Part shown: positions 1 through 12,637 of the stretch, in pieces | Numbering within the stretch: position 1 is the first letter of the stretch | How the letters are laid out: each line of letters begins with the position of its first letter | Source of the DNA: Tribonema minus | Taxonomy: Eukaryota > Sar > Xanthophyceae > Tribonematales > Tribonemataceae | Length of the DNA: 64,000 bases | Direction: 5' to 3' | Assembly: GCA_017506865.1 (NCBI GenBank) | Contig: JAFCMP010000168.1 | Location: 372,001 to 436,000 of the forward strand | The notes under the pieces: generated by a model | The model's database searches: none | What the model was told of the DNA's origin: nothing | Seen by the model: the letters and a program-made list of their open reading frames with translations, nothing else | Made by a program: the position numbers and the translations under genes

Positions 1-850
1 TAGGCCCCCTGTGTGTGGGGAATGTTGCATTTCTGCCTTGCAGCCTAGGCCATGATGTCAGAGGCAGTTACTTGTTCTGCAAGCGCACTGTTGGTAAACT
101 TCATGCTGCTCCAGCAGCGGAAGGGCAATGAGGTAGCAGAAAACAAACAAAAAACGAATAGCAGGTGAGGTCACAAAAATGTGGACTCCGCTCCATGCTC
201 ACACATGCTTGGTCATTTGTGACCATTTGCATGTTGGAAAGCTGCCCATGCCGGCAGGCACATCGTCACCAAATTGAATGCATAGCAACAGATGAAAGCA
301 GGGGCGCTGGCGGCAGCACTTATGTGTGCGGAAAATGATGATCAATTTAAGCTGAAACAGAACAACCTCAGTGTTTGACACAACACTCAGTGTTTGACGC
401 AACAGCTGTCGCTGTCAGAACCTGCAAGAAGTTTCTGGAACAAAGAATGCTCCCAAAGACTCCTTGCTGATGACCAGTAATCTACATTCCTACTGCATAG
501 CGGTCAGCAGACTGTCAAACATGTCGCGTTCTATCAACTGCACCTGTCACTCTTCCAGTCACACACGCTTGCTTACTGTCATGAAACCTTGCTCTATTGG
601 CAGAGCTGTCTCGCTGCACAAGCAGTTGACGACACCATGCCAGCTGCTCATCAGGGGCGAGATGCCGGACTATCGAGCGCTCAGCGCCACTGCGCCTGCC
701 TCTGCATTGCTGCAGGAAACCTCACTTTCAAAAGTGAGAACCTGATGCAGTGGACGCCTGCTTGCGTTCCCTCTACAGTTCTCTCTTGAACTGCTCAGGT
801 CAAAGTACAGCATCTTATGCATGATGATGACAGTGAAGGACAGTAATGCC
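1..850. other. No gene recognised
   Basis: Only short overlapping reading frames without family resemblance are present. AT content is higher than in the coding blocks. I see no RNA gene or mobile element. Confidence 0.5.
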
Positions 851-2061
851 CTATGCCCTGGGGCCAGCAGCAACCGCTGCAGGTTGGGGACCCCCCCCAT
901 TGCTGCCTAAGCCAACATGGCCTGCTTCTGTATCTGCCCTTGTGGCACCACCTCCATTGTGTGTCCCTTTGCCCCCTGTTTGCGCATCCCCGCCGGCGTG
1001 CCCGCCTGACGCATGCGAAAGGATCGCGTGCACCTTGTCTGGGCCGAGCTGCTCCGCCTTGTGCGCGACCTCGGTCGTGCAGAGCATGCTGTACATGCCG
1101 ACGTACGCTGAATTCGACGCCGCGAGCAGCGCCACAAAGGCGGTGTACACGTCCGACTGGCCCGAGAGCAGCGCGCCGAGCATCTGCTGAGCGCTGCTTT
1201 CACCCTCTGTCGTGGGCGCCGCAGTCGCGTGCGGCGGCGGCGGTGCCGCCGCCGCCGCCGCCGCTGCTGCTGAAGTGTTGCCCGGCTGAGTGTACAGCAC
1301 GGCGGTGAGGCAGCTGAAGAGCATGCAGATCACCCACAGCGCTGCCACCACCGTGAGGTACGGCCCTACGTCATTGCGACAGGCAGACAATGGGGAGTGC
1401 ATCATCCAGATGACCATCAAAGTGGCCGCAGGGAGCCGTTAACACAATTGCGGTGGGCACGCCGTGTGCAACACTGATGATGTGTTGAGCGACGCCGTCA
1501 TTGTTTGTATCGGATAGCAGCATGCAAGGGGACCCGGAGTGATGTGCATATGTGCTTATATTTGCATATACTCACATTGGATTGACTGCTGTTGGAAAGC
1601 AGCATCTAGTCGTGAATCATGACGCACCACCTTTTCGCAACCTACATTGGCGTGGCATTGTTTTGCAACAACAAGTCCCGAACCGAGCAAGGTCGACCGG
1701 CGATGTAAGTCGACATGTGTAAGTAGTGCATTATGTACCTACCTGGATTCCGGACCATGCGACTGCTGCCGGCGCACTGCATGACCGTGATTACAGTGCC
1801 AACGAGCTGCCCAAGCAGTGCGATGAGACCGCTTTGACGAGCCAGCACACTATCATCGCCGTAGTTGTCGACGAGTACCACGATGATAGGCAGCCATATG
1901 ATGATTGCGCTGACCATAAAGGCCCCGGCCCCGGCACCTCTGTCAAGCCACTGCTGAAACCGCGTGTGCGCATCGCGAATGCGCCTCCAACGGCCCCGCG
2001 CGCCAGGATTATCGACGCTGTCGGCGGCCCCACCAGTACCTGCGGGCTCTTGATCTGACAT
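851..2061 (-). CDS. Small multi-pass membrane protein, function unknown
   Basis: Two exons, 2061-1743 and 1365-851, give 277 residues. The intron has a CAG/GTAGGT donor and a TAG acceptor, and both exons meet in phase 1, restoring a glycine codon. The start chosen is the ATG at 2061 (MSDQEPAG); an upstream in-frame start near 2154 is possible. Four hydrophobic segments are visible: about residues 50-67 (SAIIIWLPIIVVLV), 80-100 (LIALLGQLVGTVITVM), an exon 2 segment (LTVVAALWVICMLFSCLTAV), and a weaker one starting YTAFVALLAASNSAYVGMYS. An alanine/proline linker separates the last two, and the C-terminal tail is Gly/Ala-rich. The N-terminus is acidic and Gly-rich with a basic stretch before the first helix. 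I do not recognise the family. The exon structure is well supported, the function is not. Confidence 0.6.
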
Positions 2062-2135
2062 GTGCTTTCCTTTTTGAATTGGCACACGTCTCTCGCTGTG
2101 TGCTGCACCGCTGCAGCGGGTCCGAAAGCAGCAGT

Positions 2136-2201
2136 TGAGCGTTTTTGGTCTCATGATCAGTTCAGGTGAGCTTTTTTGGTCTCATGATCAATTCAGGAGA
2201 G
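2136..2201. repeat. Two-copy 31-bp tandem repeat
   Basis: The core TTTTTGGTCTCATGATCA occurs at about 2142 and again 31 bp downstream, with near-identical flanks. It lies just upstream of the membrane-protein start on the opposite strand, so it could be promoter sequence. That is inference. Confidence 0.7.
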
Positions 2202-2830
2202 CTTTGTGAAGCATACTCTGCATACAGAAGCATCCTGCCGCTACATGCTGCCTGATACTCAAGTCAGCAGTTCGGTTGCAACGCATCACGCGTGCTCACT
2301 GCACTCGAGCACACCGCGCAGATACTCGGCGAGACGCAATCTCCGAGAATAGTGCGAGAAAAATCTTATGCGCGCGAGTTGCGACGACGATCACCCCGGG
2401 TAAGCCCCGACGAACTAATGAGCATCTGACCATGCGCATTGCTCGCGGCCGTTGGTGGCGTCACAATATCTCGTTGGCTTCAAATATTAGTCGAAGAAGT
2501 GAAGTTGAAGTTCAAAGTTGTGGTTTACAAAACTGCTTTGTGTGTTCAACCTCATTGAACATGCTTTGTCATGACCATGACAAGAACCCCGCTTTGCAAA
2601 ATGACTCTCGAGGACGCATGCTTCAACAATATGAGAGTGGTGAGTGCAGCAATGCAGAGAAAGCAAAAGACCCTGAATGGTGTGTGTCGGAACAAGAAGT
2701 GTATGTAATGGGCATTAATGGTATGTTACATCACGCAACTGTCTTCACAGGGGTTGGGGCTGGTGGTAAAGCATGGCCTCCAGAGTCCAACGTAGAGGGG
2801 GGGGGGCAGTCACAAATAATAAAAAGGCAT

Positions 2831-5800
2831 TTAGTTCCAGATGGCGGAGATGTTGTCCAGCGCGCCCTGCACACACAAGTCACGGACAACGGCAGAGAGA
2901 GAGGGAGAGAGCGGTGTGAGATTACAGATGCAAACACGGCATCAGAAGTTCATTCGTGGAGTGGGTGCATGGTCACACTGCTCGCTCGAGTGCAGTCGCA
3001 TAAAAACGCTCCACATTCTTCATCTGCATGACTGTGCATATGGGCACTGTCACGATAGTAGTACTGTTTTGCACCACTTACATGCGCTTGCACACACACA
3101 GTGTTCAAACCAAGTGCAATTAAATTCTCTGCAAACTTCAACTGCAACTGACACAGCCCAACTCCTCGCTTTCACGATGCAGCATCTCGCGCTTGCCACA
3201 TTGACACAAAGGCCAGGTGATTCAGCTGCACTTGGGATTGCTTCCCCTTGCCCGTTAACCACCTGCAGTTCAGGTGTGTACCAGGCACTGAACTTCAAGC
3301 CCTCCGGCCGTCAACCGCGCTCCGCATCACCTCGCACTGCACCACCAGCTTCAGCCCAACCCAGCACTACACAATAGCTGTACTGCGACTGAGGCGTGCT
3401 GCACGCAGCGCGCGCTCACCTCTCGTGCGTGGACATGCCCTGTGCGATTACGCCCCATGGACGCGAACGTGGCCAGCCTACGAGCACTACAAGCACAGAA
3501 GCATGCTGAAGGCAGCCCGCTCGAGCACCACAAGGTGTACTGCCACTGAGGCGTGCTGCACACAGCGCAGCGCGCTCACCTCGTGCGTCGTCATGCCCTG
3601 TGCGATCATGCCCATGGACGCGAGCATGGCCAAGCGGCCGTTCTTGATCTCCTGCAGCTGCGCGGTGGCCTTCTTGGCGGGGTCGGCGCGCACGTTGAAG
3701 GGGTCCAGGTTGAAGTCGCCCGCCTCGCGGCTGCCGTCCTTGCGCCCCGCGGTGATCGCAATGCCGGAGATGACTGCGTTTCGACGCGAGAAAAAGAGAG
3801 TGGCGCGGCGCCGCGGTTTACAGTGAGTTGATAAGAAGTCATCTATAACTTGCTTGTTTGCAAGTGGGCACTTCGCCTCTGAGCGGGTGAAGGTCCTCCA
3901 ACGACAGCACTGGTTATTCACCATGTTTAATGACTTCAACTATTATAAAAAGTGATTAGTTGAGGTTGGTCGCGTTTTTCATTCCTCATCATTTCATATA
4001 CACGAACCAGACGTAGAGCTGTAGGTGACAAGGTGTGGTGAGCGCAAGTGCCTTCATACGTGTGTGTGCGTGCGGCGCAGCGATGGTCGCGCCAGAGGTG
4101 ACCGCTGCATGGAAGTGCTCAAGCCGCCGTGCGTGAAGCATGGTGATGGATTCAAACACAGCCGTTAGCCTAATGCTAGCAGCACACTGGTGGACGCCCG
4201 CGGGGTGCAGGCGCTGGTGCACAGGCTGCCTGAAGTTGAAGTGCACCTGTACCTAAGCTGATCGCTGCTCTCCTAAGAGAAGGACGTCCTGACGTCACGC
4301 CGAGCCGCTTCATCCAGTGGGCTGGAGCCCGCAGCATTGGGGTCCGTCTTATAGCTCAACATAGTAAACCGTAAATGTATGCATGTACATGACCGGAGCT
4401 ATCAGATGAGAAATGACACAAAAGTGTCAGTATATCCAGTGCGCGTGTCAACACCTCTCACGTGCGCGACACATGCCAGCGCCGTACAATCACACGGCAG
4501 CGCTCGGCAGCCCGTGCGAACCTACACGACACATTGCCCAACACATTCACGTTTGCAAGTATAGCACGACACGTTGCACAATGCTCACATTGATGTTCAC
4601 AAGTACAGCTTTGTCACCATTCCAATGCCGCGCTTTCGACCTTGGACCGCCGTCTGAAGAAATGTGCTTGTACACGAATGTGAGCACTGACAGAGAGCCT
4701 TGCCCGCATCACATTCGAGGATAGAGACTCCTACACTATGTGAGCACTGACAGCACGTCCTACTCGCACTCACATTCGAGGACAGATAATGCTACACTAT
4801 GCAAGCACTGACAGCGCGCCTTTGCCAGCACTCACATTCGAGGATAGAGACTGCTACGACGCCCGCGCCCACCACGTTGGGCTTCTCCGCGAACACCTGC
4901 CAGAACAGGTCCATCTGGTCCTTGCCAGAGGGGAATCCTGGGAGGGAGCCGACCTGCGCGTGCGTACCGAGACAGCGGCGCGGCAGTTCATAGGAGGGCA
5001 TGAGATGCGTGTTTGCTCATTGTGCGCCTGTCGTTGCGGCGCTCGCACATTGAACAAGTGCAACTACTGTCCAGTAGTGTGAGACGTGTGTATCATGGAC
5101 AGAGAGAGCGCGGGACATCAGCGCAAGACAACAGTGCTCGTGCGCCAGTCGTGCTGATGCGGCGTCTCTGACCGACTGTGCTGCATGATACCATCTGCCA
5201 AGGCACTAGCATCACGCAACACAGCAAGGGGCACACATGCCTTTACACTCAAGTGCCCATGTACTGCCTGCCAATAAACATGGAATCCCCGCTTCTTCCA
5301 GCACAAAGTCCCCCTGCTCAATATATGCCTTCTCCTCTCCAGGCAGCACTCAACTCCCCCCCCTCCCCAAAGTATGCAATCGCCATGGCCCTCCGGTGCG
5401 TACCTGGTCGCAGAAGAGCACACCCGCGACGGCAAGCATGGCAATACGCCCGTGCTTGACCTCTGCCTCCCGGAACCAGTACAGGTCCAGGCCCAGCTCG
5501 TCCGTCGCCGACAGGTTTAGTGGGTCGAAGCCCACGTCGCCGGGGAGGGAGCCGTCCAGCTGCGATGCACCCAGACACAAACGTTGTTGTTAGATGACCT
5601 GACGCGAAGATAGTCGGCCGAATGAAACAGAATTGGCAAGCGTGTACTCATTGATGGCACTCTGGCCTCGCCGAGTCTCCTGATGACTGCTATCAGCTGC
5701 CAGAAACTCCATCCCCCCTCTGCAGCAGCAGCTCTCCCTCCCGTGCTCCATGCCTCCTGGCTCGCTCCACGCACGCGAGGATGCACCGTGCCCCACGCTC

Positions 5801-6191
5801 ACTTCAGGCGGCATGCAGATGTCCGCAACGCCTGCAGCACTTTTGCTCTCGCCAGGCGGCGCCGCTCTCACCTTCTCGGGCTTGGGCAGGAAGGGCAGGG
5901 ACTTTGATGCAACCATGCTCATGGTGCTGCTGCTCTTCACGGCGCCGGCCAGGGGGGTGGCGGGCATGAATGCCGCAGCGCCACCGGCGAGAGCGAGTAC
6001 TGCTGCTGCCTGCAAGCAATGAGCACATCCCAGCCGGTAGCACGTGAGACACTCGCTAGAAATCATGCTGTCTCGCACCTGTTGCATGACGAGCAGCGTG
6101 ACAGGCGAGCGGCCATGGAACCGGGGTGCGCTCCTGTTTGCGGCAATAGCAAAGCACTCCAGTCTAGCGTCAACACACCCACCTTCATCAT
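2831..6191 (-). CDS. Fucoxanthin-chlorophyll a/c-binding light-harvesting protein
   Basis: Six exons: 6191-6183, 6009-5872, 5559-5404, 4953-4836, 3773-3580 and 2866-2831. All junctions are GT-AG and phase-consistent, giving 216 residues, normal for the family. Residues 1-25 form a signal-peptide-like leader ending GGAAAFMP, the AAAF motif of bipartite plastid targeting across the membranes of a complex red-derived plastid. Helix 1 carries [12 protein letters not shown] (80-91) and helix 3 [10 protein letters not shown] (182-191), the paired Glu/Arg chlorophyll-ligand motifs of LHC proteins; LPGDVGFDP and DFNLDPF precede the two helices. The mature protein would sit in the thylakoid membrane, binding chlorophyll a/c and carotenoid and passing energy to the photosystems. 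The first exon is only nine bases (MMK) and the last encodes eleven residues plus stop. Introns 4 and 5 hold degraded copies of the upstream exon edge (see repeats). The last exon is the least certain. Confidence 0.9.
3386..3640 (-). repeat. Exon-edge duplication in LHC intron 5
   Basis: The 3' end of LHC exon 5 plus its GTGAGC donor (about 3548-3635) is repeated 157 bp downstream in the intron (about 3391-3478). The copy has substitutions and indels and reads [10 protein letters not shown] where the exon reads [10 protein letters not shown]. Intron flanks are duplicated with it. Confidence 0.8.
4672..4852 (-). repeat. 60-bp tandem array at LHC exon 4 donor
   Basis: Three copies, 60 bp apart, of a unit containing the last bases of exon 4 and its donor (CTCGAAT/GTGAGT on the minus strand). 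The true junction is at 4836. The copy near 4775 keeps an intact donor; the copy near 4714 has lost it (GTGATG). Confidence 0.85.
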
Positions 6192-8089
6192 GGTGGCTGG
6201 TTGATGGGTCAGCTGGAGTACTAGCAGTAGACAGCGAACACATAGCCAACATGAAGAAGGGGGTACAGAAGATCTCGGGGGCAGGGGCTGCCAAAAATGG
6301 CTTATTAACGGAGGTCAAGAAGCACGTGGGTTCGGTTGGCTTGGACTCAGCTTACTGGTAGTATCGTGCTTGGCAAGAAGGTATAGACGCATCACTTCAT
6401 GCATTCGCTACTGGATTTCTAATGGTAACGTAAGCTCATGCAACATGAATTTTTTCAACAACACTTTTTTGTACAAGGTCGAGAGGTCCAGTGCAGTTCA
6501 ACACCAACAGACACACATAAGAACACAAAACACAAAGCAGTTCATGTGGTCAAGATATGTATTGGCATTCTGTGTAGAGGGGGAGGGGGGGGGTATGTAT
6601 TCCCCTCCCTGATCCTGGGTCCGACCGCGTTTGCGCCTATGCTTTCTCCCGCCCCCCCCCCCTTTCTCCACTCCCCCCGTGTCCACACCTACTCTTGACC
6701 GAGAAAATAGGCGTGGGTGGGTGGGTATTTTTCTCGCTGTACGGCTACTTGCTACGTTATCCTCCGTTGGCTTCCTTGCCGACAGAGATAATGAATGCTA
6801 CTACCCACGTACAGATCGCTGAGCACTGGCACTCTCTGTGTCCAAAAAGGGCCTTTCTGTCCACTACTTGTCTAGAAATGCCGACCTTTGAATGAATGCA
6901 AACAAGGGTGACGGGAAAAGCAAAATATTCGCAACAGACACCAGGGATGCTGTACTGTTGAGGACAAAAAGCAGCTTACCATGCATCAGTCGTGACATGC
7001 AGCGACTGCTGAAGGTGCTGCACACTAAGTTTTTCAAGTAGCTAAGTGATCACGAGCCGCCATTGTTGCAACTACTCCACAATTCCATGGCACACATTAC
7101 AAGTTCTCCTCAATATCTGGGCACTGTGCCTGCTACACCACTGATCTGGTTGCATACTCGTTGCTTTTTGAGGCAATAATCACAGTCAGTAAAAGAACCA
7201 GCGGGTGTCTTGACATCTGCGCACTAGGCACACATTTGGCATCAATGTGCCACCGCATGCCGCCCTGAGCTGGCAACAGACCCCCATGCCACGTGGGCCC
7301 TGATACCGCGTGTTGCATGCAGTGCAGTCAGCAGCGCCGCGTCCTCTCTTGCAGGGATGATCGTTCAAAGGTGGCAACTAATCTGTCACTGTACACATCT
7401 AGCCCTGCTGCGTACCTCCGCTGTCATGCGCCTCTTGCACCTGGATGAGGAGCTTGCGCTGACACACGACACAACACAGGTCTGCTGGATTGTAACACTT
7501 GACGCGCATGCAGTCCAGCTGCTAGCATGCCCAACTAAATGTGAAAATCGGCTGCATGCTGCCGCAAATGCTGACTGCAGCTGGGCGACTTGGCTATGAA
7601 AATTTCTGCATTCTTGTGGTCGTCTGAGACGTGATGCACAAACGAGCAACAGTGAAGGCGCAGCAAAGGAGGTACACAAAGCTGCATTCGGTGTGCAACA
7701 GCACTGGCTTCAGCTGTGGCGCTGCTGCTGTCGTGTGCATCATATTACCCGGCACAAACTCAGTGTGCAAGAGGGATTACTGCCAGTTGGTTGGCACCCG
7801 CATTCTATACAGTCATCATACTGATTTCTGTGCGCCTTGGCGCTCAATGACATGCTAGTGCCGCTCTGCCTCTGATCGCAACGCTGCGTCCACCGATCTG
7901 CGCCTTCCACGTCCGAGCGCCGAGCGCTGCTGTCGGCACTGCACACACGTGGCCATTGCTCGTCTTTGCTCGAACCTTCCACATTCCGCAGTACATTATT
8001 GCAGGTACAGAGCGTGCAGCTTGCGCAACACTCAACAGCTGCGCGGCCTGCACGCGGGCCAGCTCCGGTGTTCTGCCACCACTGCGGCG
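6192..8089. other. Intergenic, no gene recognised
   Basis: A stretch between two minus-strand genes. It contains purine/pyrimidine-rich tracts (about 6585-6675) and only short frames without recognisable domains. The left part is presumably the promoter of the light-harvesting gene; the right part would hold the 3' end of the next gene. Confidence 0.5.
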
Positions 8090-8866
8090 TCATCTAGCGC
8101 GCCACAGCCCGCCGTAGCGGTAGTGCGGGTGGTCCGCGTCGCCGTCCGTCACGCCGCCGCTCACGCCATTCCAGCACTTGCCACAGACCTGTGCGGAGCA
8201 AGCAGCGATGGTAGCAATGTGTGTCAGCGTGCGGGCAGGAGGTTCAGATGCCCCAGGTGTACGTGTTGGCGGCGATGACGATGCGATTGGGTGGCCTGGG
8301 GCGCGCAGGCGGGATGCAAATGGAGCACGGGTTACCTGCCTCGTCCCCTCACGTGTTTTGTGCACAGTGCTTTGCAGCTGCAGTTGTTGATGCAGTTCAA
8401 CGAGTGTCCGAATTGCTTTGTGTGTTGCAGCGCATCACGTGCGCATGCACATCAAGCGGTCTGAGCGAACATGTGCGCGCTCTCGGTGCTGCTTCACCAT
8501 GCCACCAAGACCAAGGTGAACTCGTGAAACAATACTGCTACTGGTATGAGGACATAAGGCAGGTAGCAGACAGGGCGTGAACAGGCTCACCATGTGCCAT
8601 GTGCCAGTATCATCGATCTGGCAGCGTATGAGCATCGTCTTGTCGCCCCCGCACACCGTGCACTGTTTGGTCTTGCCACCTATCTTCCCCTCCCGCTTGA
8701 GGCGCTTCTGCTGCTTCAGCTGCTGCTTCTCAAGCTTCCGTCTCTGCTTGTCATTCAGAGGCTGCTCCTGTTCTGGTTCGCAATCGTCTGCGACTCCTGC
8801 GGCAGTGTTTGCTGCTGCCACCTGCGCTTGTAGAGTATCATCCGGCCCGTTGTCGGTGGCCGCCAT
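8090..8866 (-). CDS. Small conserved zinc-binding protein (plant/algal type)
   Basis: Two exons, 8866-8591 and 8188-8090, joined in phase 0 (ATG/GTGAGC donor, CACAG acceptor), give 124 residues. Residues 38-62 are a highly basic, Gln/Lys-rich helix. Cysteines at 69, 72, 82, 94 and 97 (CTVC, RCQ, VCGKC) look like a zinc site; the intron falls between the second and third groups. The C-terminus (VSGGVTDGDADHPHYRYGGL and WRAR) is very like a plant protein of unknown function I know by its WHxVCGKCW and HPxYRYGGLWKAR signature. No catalytic role is evident. The gene is head-to-head with the secreted-protein gene starting at 9463, about 600 bp away. Confidence 0.82.
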
Positions 8867-9462
8867 GGCACCGGATGCCCCGTCTGCACGATCCTCCTGC
8901 TGTTAGAATTTTGGAGTGGCAGCATCAGTTCATGTTGGCATTGGTCTGGGTGAGCCAGCGCAGCTGCAGACCAACTATGTAGAATGCGGAAACCTTCACT
9001 GCTGCGATTATACAGGCGTCACAGCGGCATGTTTGCTGCAACGGCGGCATTTATTGCTGCTTTGCTCTAGCACAAGTGAGGGCCTTATTAGAACAACCAT
9101 GGTGCGCACCTGCTGGGGGCTCTGCATCATAAGAGCAGTACAGAGTCGAAGGCATGGAGGAGCCTGACGCAGATGCCGTGTAGACGAAGCCGTACGGTCA
9201 GCATGAACCAGCGCTCGCCCCAAGTTCAGTGCGCAGTACACCGAGGGGCCCAAGGCTGGCAGAGCGCACACCGTGCGCAACGTTAGCATGCACCAGAAGC
9301 TTGGGGCGCTCACTTTTTCGGTGACTCACCCTCTGGCGAAAACTTCAAGCTTGAAGTGATAGTGTAATTTGCATCGTACGCCTCCTGGGTGAGCCTGCTG
9401 GCGCAAGCTCCAGCAAAAGCATTTGACAGCGGCAGCTACAGCAGTAACTCCAGGTGAACGCA
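8867..9462. promoter_or_regulatory. Divergent intergenic region
   Basis: About 600 bp between two genes transcribed away from each other, so it likely holds both promoters. I identify no core promoter motif. Confidence 0.35.
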
Positions 9463-11092
9463 ATGAGCTGGGTCAGCGTGGTGCTGCTGGCTTGTCTCGC
9501 CGTCTGCGTAGGTGCAGCAGCAGAAGTGCGAGACACCCTCCGTGAGCAGCCACCTTATCCAGTATGGCCCGATCGCTTTCATGCAGTATCACAACAGAAG
9601 AGAGGGGAAGATTTGGGGATTGTGGATTTGTACTACGACTGGCCGAGGGGTGGCAACCTTAACCTGATCAGGCAAGTTGAACACTCGCCTTGGTTTCCTT
9701 TGAGAGTTTGAGCATCTGTACAGATCTCTCATACTAGTATGTTAACAACTTGTTCCCCTCTACAAATTGACCCCACAACGCGCCTGGAAACTTCAAACCC
9801 ACATCATGGGGCAACTTGCAAGAAGCGGCGGCAGCAGCTGCCTGGCAGCTGGCCGTGTCGGAACTCAGCTTCGTGAGCAGTGCCTCGTCATGAATCTTGT
9901 GTGCCTGCGTCCTGCTCTGCGCCGCCAGATCACAAAGCGGCGAGGCAGATGGGCCAATATTTGACATGGAGTGGGGCAACGGCACGTCTTATGTGTACAC
10001 GCCCGCCACACAAAAGTGCAAGGTATGCCCGTGTCCGTGCGTATTTATTGTCTTGCCTCGTGTATGTAATGATGGTCAGCAGCACCTGTGTCAATGGCGC
10101 GTCACCAGCAGCCGTGTGTTGCGTAAATGGCAGCCGCCTTCACCTGTTGTACTCATTGAGATGGTGGTGATGAGCGCGTTCAGCCTGAGCATAGCGTTCT
10201 TGGCATTGTCACTGCAGACACTTGAGCTTTTGTGCTTCGAAGTGCAAAGTGTCTGTCAGCTGTTCATACCTTAAAATCATGTCGGTTGTACTCCACAAAA
10301 CTGTCTATATGTTGAGTCACTCATTGAAGCTGGCTTCTGCCGTCAAATCAACCATTTAAGCTGGACATGGCATTTCATGTGAGCGCCAGCAGCATTTGGG
10401 CAGGTCAGTGCACATGCGCTTCTCCTGCGGGCACATGCAGGAGCGCAAACAGACAGAGCATAGCATCAACTTTCCAGTAATCTGCGTTCGGATGCCTGTG
10501 GCAATGTTGCGGGGGGGCGTAATCAGCACGTGCCTGCTGCCGCCACCACACCGGCGCTGCGGTGTCCGTGCATGCAGCTGCACGAAGCATCGACGTTCGC
10601 CGCACCATCCTACTTCCACAGCAGCGCTGCGCGACCGGCGCTTGCGGAGGCCGCGTATGTTAAGCAGCAGCACGTCCCCCTTGCCCGCAATGAAAGCCCC
10701 ACCTGAGCGCTGCGCAACACCCTCTTCTCTCTCTCGTGCGCGCGCTCACACAGGTGGTCAAGTTCGGCGTGGGCCTGCTGCCGCCGGACTGGCTGCACGG
10801 CGCGCAGTACCTCGGCCGCGAGACGGTCGGCCTGTTCGAGTGCCACAAGTGGCAGAAGGGGGACAGCGACGCGCCGGGCGTCCCCTTTGTCGTGTACTGG
10901 GACGCGGTCGCGGAGGACGCGGCGCAGGCGCAGCGGCGCCCCGTGCAGTGGCGCTTCTTCGACGGCATGCAGTTCAACGTGGTGTACTTCACGCCGCACG
11001 AGGCGGTGCCCGAGAGCGTGTGGCAGACGCCCGCGTACTGCTTCGAGCAGGGGGAGGGGGAGGGCGGGGGGCGCGCCGAGGCGGCGCGGTGA
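9463..11092 (+). CDS. Secreted protein of the plant At4g14100-like family
   Basis: Three exons, 9463-9671, 9929-10022 and 10754-11092, give 213 residues. The ATG at 9463 begins a clear signal peptide (VVLLACLAVCVGAAA). Family landmarks follow in order: PVWPDRFHAV, VDLYYDWPRGGNLNLI, FDMEWGNGTSYVY, KFGVGLLPPDWLHGA, QYLGRETVGLFECHKW, RRPVQWRFFDG and the C-terminal Cys of TPAYCFEQ. These match a plant family from memory (At4g14100/At3g23760), sometimes labelled glycosyltransferase but without proven activity. The protein should enter the secretory pathway. Conserved cysteines (TQKCK, LFECHKW, AYCF) may form disulfides. Intron 1 appears to use a GC donor (AG/GCAAGT); this choice alone keeps the family alignment. 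The Gly/Glu-rich tail is lineage-specific. Confidence 0.85.
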
Positions 11093-11731
11093 CGCCGCCG
11101 GTCGTGTTGCGTGGGTGTACGGGGGCCGATCATCACACATACTCGAGGGCAGTTTCATCCTGTGTAGATCCGTCGCATGTGTAAGTAAACGCCACATAGA
11201 CCCTTCTGTGCAGCCTGATCTAGTGACGTACACGTTTCTGCGGCTTACATTTCGATGTCTCCTGAACGCTCCGCGGTTGCTTGAACTGCTTGCATGCAGA
11301 GCTGTCGCTGAATGGCGTACCAAAGCGTCGGGCGCTCACATGTCTGCCGTTGTGGTCAACACCTGCGCTGACGGCGTCGGTCGAATTGAGCATACGTAGG
11401 TATAGGTGGGGACCCACACGCTGCCGCAGGGAACAACAAGTGCCTCAGCAAGCTGCGCACATTGAGCTTGCTCCAATCGTCAGTAAACTTCCCTGCACCC
11501 GCCCTTGGGCATCATTCCTGCTCAGTCTTCGGAGAATTCGTACGGCCAAAAAGTCTCCCCTGCCGGGGGTTCTCTGTTCCGAAACCCATTTATTTGTGTC
11601 ATGAGTACTCAAGCTTGGTTGTAAAAAAAAAAAAAACGTTGATCGCGCTGCTGTGCGATGCGATCGGCTGCTGTGCACTCGCGCTACTGGTTCTAGCCAG
11701 CCCGACCAGTCTCAGCTCTGGCTCAAGAGTC
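11093..11731. other. Intergenic, no gene recognised
   Basis: It contains a 14-base poly-A run near 11621-11634. There is no convincing coding or RNA signal. Confidence 0.4.
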
Positions 11732-12358
11732 ATGGCAGCCAACCCGGTTTTGAGCGTCGCGCCCCGAGACCTAAGCTTCCTGCCTCCGTCGCTCATGACC
11801 AGGAGCACCTGCCACGCCTTCCACGATGTGCTGGAGCACTAGCCGGCCCCACGAAGGCATCAGACGGTGGCGGCGGATGCCCTCGGCAGCTCTTGCCTGA
11901 TCATGTGGGCGGTGCAGAATGGCATGACTGTCGCCGTGGCGCAGGCCTCATGCGTCCTCAGGGGCGACCTGGGAGCGCTGCAACTGCTCGGCCGCACACA
12001 TCCAACAGAAAAGTTGTCACAAGAGCACACGTACCTCGCCGCTGAGAGCGGGCATCTGCAGCTGCTGCAGTGGCTACGGGGGCATGTACGCAGCCGTGGC
12101 ATCGATGGCGGAGGTAGATGGACGTGCTGCGCCGCTGCGAAAGGCAGCTACCTCGAAGTGCTGCAAGGGCTGCGCGGGGTCGGCAGCACCTGGGATGAGA
12201 ATGCCACTGCGGCTGCTGCAGAGGGCGGGCATCTCGCGGTGCTGCAGTGGCTGCGCGCCAATGGCTGCCCCTGGGACTCACGAACGTGCACATCTGCGGC
12301 CGAAGGCAGACACCTTGCGGTGCTGCAGTGGGCGCGTGCCCACGGCTGCCCATGGGTC

Positions 12359-12637
12359 TGACGGAACTATAACACCGTGGCAGAGTAGGACACCCAAGGT
12401 GGACCCAATGCAAAGTGCAGAACAGCACTAGACCAGGGCAGGCTGGTATTGCAAAGAAGTGATATTATGTAGATGCTTGTGCAAGTGGAGAAACAATCCT
12501 GACGCAGGGTCGGAATGGTGCTGAACTGGTGCTGGACCAGTACATGGTGGACTAACAACAGTAACTCCACTGTGGTGAGAACCTGTGCAGGTATGTAGGC
12601 ACATGCAAGTAGGGTATGTAAGTTTCATACTCCGTCA
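12359..12637 (-). repeat. LTR, left copy
   Basis: 279 bp. It is the 3' LTR if the element is read on the minus strand, as the adjacent purine tract suggests. Short frames inside it are not genes. Confidence 0.93.

Noticed and set aside
2276-3031. 251-codon plus-strand frame
   Set aside because: No ATG-supported start, no domain, and it overlaps the antisense last exon of the light-harvesting gene.
12367-12570. Conserved-looking 67-codon frame, seen again at 14009-14212
   Set aside because: The two are identical because they lie within the two LTRs. There is no sign of coding.
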